NCBI GenBank assembly: GCA_018466975.1
Contig: CM031562.1
Span: 2,356,001-2,420,000, forward strand
DNA: 64,000 nucleotides
Direction of reading: 5' to 3'
Source of the DNA: Sparassis latifolia
Lineage: Eukaryota; Basidiomycota; Agaricomycetes; Polyporales; Sparassidaceae
Under the pieces are notes generated by a model. That model saw only the letters and a list, made by a program, of their open reading frames with translations, did no database searches and was not told where the DNA came from. How positions within the stretch are numbered: position 1 is the first letter of the stretch; every line of letters starts with the position of its first letter. This document shows positions 58,260-64,000 of the stretch, piece after piece. The translations under genes and the position numbers were made by a program.

Positions 58260-59663
58260 TTGACGAAAGGTTTCACATTGTATTTGATGTCCTGCTCTCA
58301 TAGCATCTCTATCACAACTACTGCTAACGTGTATACAATAGGACATTTTACCTGACTTCAGGCAGATCTTGTCACTTACCTATGCAATCAATGTAGGAAT
58401 TGCAAACCATTCCCAGCGCAGAACATGAATCAGACGTAAATGATGTATCTCACTTGTATTTGTAGACAGTAAATATGCAGCATGTCGCAAGGAGGGAATA
58501 CTCATAAATCGTATTGCATTATTTGCACAACACATCAACTATGGCTCTCCTCACCGAGAATTTGAAGCTAATATGACACTCTGTATCTTCTTTATTCTCC
58601 GAAGAGAAGCACACGTGCACCACACGATACGGTCTGTAACAGGTTGTCGACAGCAACGCTGTTCCACCTTCACATAGATTGTCAGGCACCGTATTCCGCG
58701 GTAGTGGATAGCGGCGACGTGCGTAGCGTTCTCGCCGGATTGGAACACAATATGCGCTGGGGAGCGTGGTCGGAGATACTGTACCAGTTCACCGAGCTCA
58801 AAGTCCTGTCTCTCGAGTTTGAACGTGACAGATCGGAGGACGAGGGACCCGCAATGGTGAGAGAACACTCTCAAACACGCCGAGCAGTGAGCACACGGGG
58901 AGCACCTCTCAGGGAGTGCTCGACAGCTCCGGGGGTCTTTTTAGGGTGGGAGTTCTTGGACCAGACAGCTTTGTCGAAGTCCGGCCTACAATGTCGAGAG
59001 AAGCCAGGTGCCAGAGGTAGAGCACAAGAAAACCCGCGGGACAGCCGATCAGGATGTCGCCGTTTAAGACTTGGTGGCATGCAGTATTGTGGATCCGGTG
59101 ACTGCCTCAGCATTCTGGGAATCGAAAGTGCACCAAATGATCTGGTTTCTAAACATAGCGGCAGTTTTTTCTCAGCCGAATGACACACGATATCTCAGAC
59201 CACTGAGAGCAGCACGTACTTCGATGAACGACAGGCGCATAGACATGCGACCAAGTGAAATATGATCAGTAATAACTCACAGCATTTACATTCAGCTCAC
59301 AGTACGCTAGGCAAGAACAACATGACACGAGACTTTGTGAATATATTCCCAAGAGGACGGCTTCCGCAGATACAGATGCATCAAGCCGGAAGACTATCAG
59401 AATGACAGATGATCCAGGGAAAAGGTGGTTCTCCCATCGCTCCGTTACTCGAATCCGTCGAAAGAGACAGCAGTCGAGTGCAGCCCTAAGTACGACTGCA
59501 TCGATGGTTGTAGAACCGAAGCACAGAAATTACCCAAAGGAAAGAGGGTGCGGACTTCCCACGGTCACCTGATGTCCAAATCAGGCAACTTCACACTAGG
59601 GTCAACACAAATTGTGGCGGTAAACTTCCAAGGCACTCGACACTGGACAGCTCTACGACAAAA
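58260..59663. other. No complete gene; possible F-box/LRR-like remnant
   Basis: A plus-strand stretch at 58,690-58,860 reads GDVRSVLAGLEHNM, then YQFTELKVLSLEFERDRS, similar in texture to the tail of agaricomycete F-box proteins, but no F-box, start or end was found. The rest is unsupported frames. Confidence 0.35.
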
Positions 59664-60351
59664 ATGGGCTCAACAAGGTGAGATACATGTTCATTGACGT
59701 TGTCACAGGTATTTTGGGCTGCCATTGGAGACAGGCTGGCGTTGGGACGTGGGGAATGGGATGGATTGACCTCTAGCGGTTTGGATGAAGTGATGTCGGC
59801 TCAGCTAGACCTTCTCTTTATCAACCCTCTCATCTTGGAACAGCTTCACTCATCCTCCCTTCTATGCTGTGCTAGACTCTACAGCAAGGGCCGTGTCCTC
59901 GGTCACAAGCGCGCAAAGCGCAACACTCGCCCCAACACCTCCCTCCTCCAGATCGAAGGTGTCGCGACCAAGGAGGATGCGCAGTTCTATCTCGGCAAGG
60001 TACGTGCTGACGGTTGACCCTCGTTTTTGCAGACTGCTAAGAGATGGGATGCGCCTGCAGCGTGTTGCATATGTCTACCGGGCAAAGCGAGAGATTCAGG
60101 GCTCGAAAGTGCGGGTAATCTGGGGGTACGTCTATGTGAAGTAGGCGTGGAATATCACTTAGTCTGACTATCTATCCACAGCCGCGTGACCCGTCCTCAC
60201 GGCAACAACGGCGTTGTAAAGTCGAAGTTCAGGTCCAACCTGCCACCACATGCGTTCGGTGCCAGCGTCCGAGTGGTGCGTAACTAGCTGTCGTTTCTCG
60301 AAGCTGACTCAGTACTACCCTCCTTAGATGCTTTACCCCTCTACCATTTAA
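59664..60351 (+). CDS. RPL33: Ribosomal protein eL33 (L35Ae family), 106 aa
   Basis: Exons 59664-59677, 59876-59999, 60061-60125, 60182-60275 and 60328-60351 (introns 198, 61, 56 and 52 bp) close to 321 bp. The protein is [20 protein letters not shown], then [60 protein letters not shown] and ASVRVMLYPSTI, the full eukaryotic eL33 sequence. It is a component of the 60S subunit near the E-site tRNA. The first exon is 14 bp and is separated by a long 198-bp intron, a pattern common in fungal ribosomal protein genes, where the first intron can carry regulatory sequence. Without the split start the frame would give an odd, non-conserved N-terminus. Confidence 0.93.
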
Positions 60352-61079
60352 TTGTATCATTCCTTCTGTATCTCTGGCATTCTGTTATGCTACGCACTGG
60401 CAAATATGATATGCCCCATGGCCCGCATTTGCATACACTCAATTGCGATGACCGCATTATCGCATACGTGACTGAGACCTGTGGTGTCTTTAGATCGTTG
60501 AAAAGCGACCGCTGTCTGAAGGAAAGCTCATGCCAGGCCTCCTTTTTGAAGTCTTACCTCTCAAGACGGACTGTTCGAACTTCAACTTCGAAGGATGGCT
60601 GTTGTGACGGAATGGTGACATGCACTAATATTTAGATTTCGACACGCGGGGTCTTGAGGTAGCAATATACGACTACAGGATATGAACATACCTGCATAGG
60701 GACTGGCATGGGATGTCTGTTGACGCTAGTCTGACTCTGAGTTCTCGGGACTCGGTCTCACGCCGGCGTGCAGTTGATTGATCGTGACCCACCCTTAGCT
60801 GGCGAACTTCAGACCTCAACCGAAATAGGTACCTTCACCACACAATTGCAATGTCGATGTTTCGCTACGTACGACATGAATATTCCTTGACATTAAATAA
60901 GACGCTGCAGTTCAAGCTGTCTGTCACTCGGGTCCCCATTCCTTTTGCCCCAGTCCTGCCACTTACGTAATCAACGACTTGTTGGGGAGGCAGCATCTTA
61001 CCTTAAGTTTGCACTCCTTCTCTCTGACCACCATCTTCCCCGTCATTGCCCACGTTAGAACCCTGGGCTGTAGACAGCG
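60352..61079. promoter_or_regulatory. Region between RPL33 and ACC1
   Basis: 728 bp with no supported gene; an 82-codon plus-strand frame (60,387-60,635) has no motif. It should hold the RPL33 3' end and the ACC1 promoter. CT-rich stretches at 61,011-61,047 lie just upstream of the ACC1 ATG. Confidence 0.45.
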
Positions 61080-64000
61080 ATGTCTGCGTATGACCACGCG
61101 AAAGTTGCCCAATTCATCGGTAAGTCGACGACAATTCTCATCGCGCGCTCAGCCACATGACTCTACCAAATTAGGCGGAAATACCCTAGAGAGAGCACCC
61201 TCTGGCAATGTTTCTGACTTCGTGAAGAGTCACGGAGGCCATACCGTTATCACAAAAGTGAGTCTTATTTTTTGTGAAACGCGTTGAAGGTGCAGTTTAC
61301 GCGATGGACGCGTTCTCGTGAACCGACTTCGATCTTGTTATCCTCACATTCGGTCTCGATCATCACCATTGTCCGGAATGGTTCTGCGATCGCGTCGCGC
61401 TGAAGGATGAACTACGCGTGTCAGGCTAAAGTGGACAGGCCTGCGAGTCGTCTGGTAGCGGACCTGAGTTTTCCTCCGCATTTATCACGCGTCTTAAGTG
61501 ATGATGACTGGCCTGAGTCGGGGTATACTCGGGGCGCTAAATGGCGAAAGCGCCATCTTAGTCGTTCGCATTTGCAAGGCACGGAGCTGTGAATCGCTCA
61601 TAGCTTGTTTCGCTCTCCCAAGTTTAGGCGTCAGTGCTGACTATATGCGCCTTTTCAGATTCTGATTGCCAACAACGGTCCGTTCGTGAGCGTGAGCATC
61701 AGTTTCCTACTAACGAAGCACTTCTTTTAGGTATTGCTGCTGTCAAAGAAATTCGCTCTATTAGACAATGGAGTTACGAGACATTTGGGACGGAGCGCGC
61801 AGTCGAGTTCACCGTCTTGGCGACCCCCGAAGACTTGAAGGTGAACGCGGAATACATTCGTATGGCCGATCGGTACGTCGAGGTGCCAGGAGGGACGAAC
61901 AACAACAACTACGCGAACGTTGACTTGATCGTCGATGTCGCAGAACGTGCGGGCGTGCACGCCGTCTGGGCAGGGTGGGGTCACGCGTCGGAGAATCCGC
62001 GTCTGCCGGAAAGCCTGGCGGCGAACAAGATCGTCTTCATTGGACCACCGGGGAGCGCCATGAGAAGTCTCGGCGACAAGATTTCCAGTACGATCGTCGC
62101 GCAGAGTGCTGACGTGCCCACCATGGCGTGGTCTGGGTCGGGAATTACGAAGACGACGCTGTCCGAGCAGGGCTTCGTTACCGTGCCAGACGACGCGTAT
62201 CAGCAGGCGTGCGTGACGACGGTCGAGGATGGGAAGGCGAAGGCGGAGCAGATCGGGTATCCCGTGATGATCAAAGCTAGCGAGGGCGGTGGAGGCAAGG
62301 GTATACGTATGGTCGCGGCTCCGGAAGGATTCAAGAACGCGTTTACCGCGGTCGCTGGTGAGATCCCAGGTATGTTCGGCGGCGTTTGGCTTGCTTTCGT
62401 CATCGAACCCACTACTCGTAGGTTCTCCCATCTTCATTATGAAGCTTGCTGGGCAGGCTCGGCATCTGGAAGTGCAGCTTCTCGCCGATCAGTATGGCAA
62501 CGCTATTTCTCTGTTCGGTCGTGACTGTTCGGTGCAGCGCCGTCACCAGAAGATCATTGAAGAAGCGCCGGTAACGATTGCGAAGCACGATACGTTTGAA
62601 GAAATGGAGCGTGCTGCTGTGCGCTTGGCCAAGCTCGTGGGCTACGTCAGTGCCGGAACCGTTGAGTGTGAATTGTTCTTTTTCTTGAAAGCAACAAGGC
62701 TTGGCACTGACGCGATGCACTGCGGTCAGACCTATACAGCCATGCAGAGGACGTCTTCCACTTCCTCGAGTTGAACCCTCGTCTGCAGGTCGAGCATCCG
62801 ACGACGGAGATGGTCTCCGGAGTGAATTTACCTGCAGCACAGCTCCAGGTCGCGATGGGTATTCCGCTCCACCGTATTCGGCACATTCGGCAGCTCTATG
62901 GCGTAGCACCGAACGGGACGTCTGAGATCGACTTTGATATGAAGAACCCCGACTCGAGCCAGGTGCAGAGGAAGCCTCAGCCGAAAGGTCACGTTGTTGC
63001 CGTGCGTATCACAGCCGAAAATCCTGATGCTGGATTCAAGCCATCGTCTGGATCGCTGCAAGAGCTCAATTTCCGGTCAAGCACCAACGTCTGGGGCTAC
63101 TTCTCTGTCGGTTCTACTGGCGGTCTGCACGAGTTTGCTGACTCTCAGTTTGGACACATTTTTGCCTACGGCGAGGATCGCGGGGAGAGTCGTAAGAACA
63201 TGGTCGTTGCCCTGAAGGAGCTCAGCATTCGCGGTGATTTCCGTACCACTGTCGAATATCTCATCAAGCTTCTTGAGCTGCAGGCATTCGAGGAGAACAC
63301 GATTACTACTGGCTGGTTGGACTCGCTCATCAGTGGCAAGCTGACGGCAGAACGCCCAGATACTAGTCTGGCTGTGATCTGTGGTGCCGTGACGAAGGCT
63401 CATATGGCGTCTGAGGCGTCATGGTCTGAGTACAAGCGTATCTTGGACAAAGGTCAGGTACCGTCTCGTGACATCTTGAAGACAGTCTTCGGCATCGACT
63501 TCATTTACGATAACGTGCGGTACTCTTTCACAGCAACACCTTCTTCCCTCACTACATGGACGTTGTATTTGAACGGTGGTCGCACGTTGGTGGGCGCTCG
63601 CCCTTTGGCAGATGGTGGCTTGCTGGTCTCCCTGGACGGGAAGAGTCACTCCATCTATTGGAGAGAAGATGTGGGCGCTCTGAGACTGATGGTCGACTCC
63701 AAGACCTGCCTGATTGAGCAAGAGAACGATCCCACTCAGCTTAGGAGCCCTAGTCCTGGGAAGCTTGTCCGTTTCTTGGTCGACAGTGGCGACCACATTG
63801 GTGCTGGAGAACCCTATGCCGAGATTGAGGTATTTATTATCATTCACGCGTCTTCCATTCTTCAACTGAACCGTCACTCTGCAGGTTATGAAGATGTACA
63901 TGCCTTTGGTCGCTTCCGAGGATGGTATTGTGCAGTTCGTGAAGCAACCAGGAATTAGCCTTGAACCTGGCGACATTCTTGGTATCCTTACCCTCGACGA
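61080..64000 (+). CDS. ACC1: Acetyl-CoA carboxylase, N-terminal about 750 aa (3' truncated by window edge)
   Basis: Exons 61080-61119, 61175-61257, 61659-61677, 61731-62369, 62422-62667, 62730-63829 and from 63885 to the window end join in phase. The biotin carboxylase part has [35 protein letters not shown], the ATP-grasp glycine loop [16 protein letters not shown], the EEAPVTIA block and [16 protein letters not shown]. The central region follows, then the biotin-carrier motif [14 protein letters not shown] with the biotinyl Lys codon at 63,891-63,893. Only the carrier domain's start is in view; the linker and carboxyltransferase (more than 1,400 residues) lie beyond. The enzyme makes malonyl-CoA for fatty-acid synthesis in the cytosol. 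Exon 3 is only 19 bp, and the 401-bp second intron is the longest in the window. One intron (61,678-61,730) has a GTCCGT donor. Confidence 0.95.

Noticed and set aside
1..64000. CRISPR arrays, bacterial operons, ribosome binding sites or riboswitches
   Set aside because: The window is eukaryotic: spliced genes and no spaced direct repeats with unique spacers. The tandem array at 4.2 kb has near-contiguous related units, not spacers.
1..64000. tRNA or rRNA genes
   Set aside because: No cloverleaf with A and B boxes or rRNA core sequence was noticed by eye; a tRNAscan run would settle this.

Overview
The window looks like nuclear DNA from a filamentous basidiomycete, probably an Agaricomycete of the wood-decay (polypore) type. 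The evidence is gene structure and gene content. Genes are full of short (about 45-80 bp) GT-AG introns. Recognisable products include ESCRT-0 Hse1, Mms2, Ist2/anoctamin, Bud20, Apn2, kinesin-14, ribosomal protein eL33 and a fungal-type acetyl-CoA carboxylase. Fungal repeat families such as a CxC2/KDZ transposase are also present. The order is inferred; no database search was possible.

Bases 1 to about 28,000 are repeat-rich. In order they hold: a KDZ transposase gene with at least five in-frame stops; a two-part (A/B) tandem repeat array split by a 1.4-kb inverted-repeat element with an 8-bp target duplication; a GC-rich 9-kb block of diverged, circularly permuted inverted copies around a short stand-alone Bud6/Aip3-like N-terminal gene; and a 1.2-kb foldback element with TA target duplications, for which the other copy of the repeat gives a natural empty site. 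Then come a few orphan genes, a decapitated aldo-keto reductase relic and a multi-pass membrane protein gene.

From about 28.6 kb onward the DNA is gene-dense. Genes in order are: a deaminase-fold protein (-, one in-frame stop), a CUE-domain ubiquitin-binding protein (+), a small papain-like-type orphan (+), a short-chain dehydrogenase (+), an AIFM2/AMID-like flavoprotein (-), HSE1 (-), MMS2 (+), a large Ser-rich disordered protein (-), IST2 (-), BUD20 (-), APN2 (+), kinesin-14 (-), an orphan with a SAM-like C-terminus (+), RPL33 (+), and the 5' part of ACC1 (+), which runs off the window.

Exon models were built by hand from splice motifs and checked for reading-frame closure. HSE1 appears to use two GC-AG introns. 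The CUE gene and IST2 each need exactly one extra base in a C-run to close the frame, which suggests homopolymer errors in the assembly. HSE1 and MMS2 are divergent neighbours whose products act on the same signal (K63-linked ubiquitin), so their 230-bp shared promoter is of interest.
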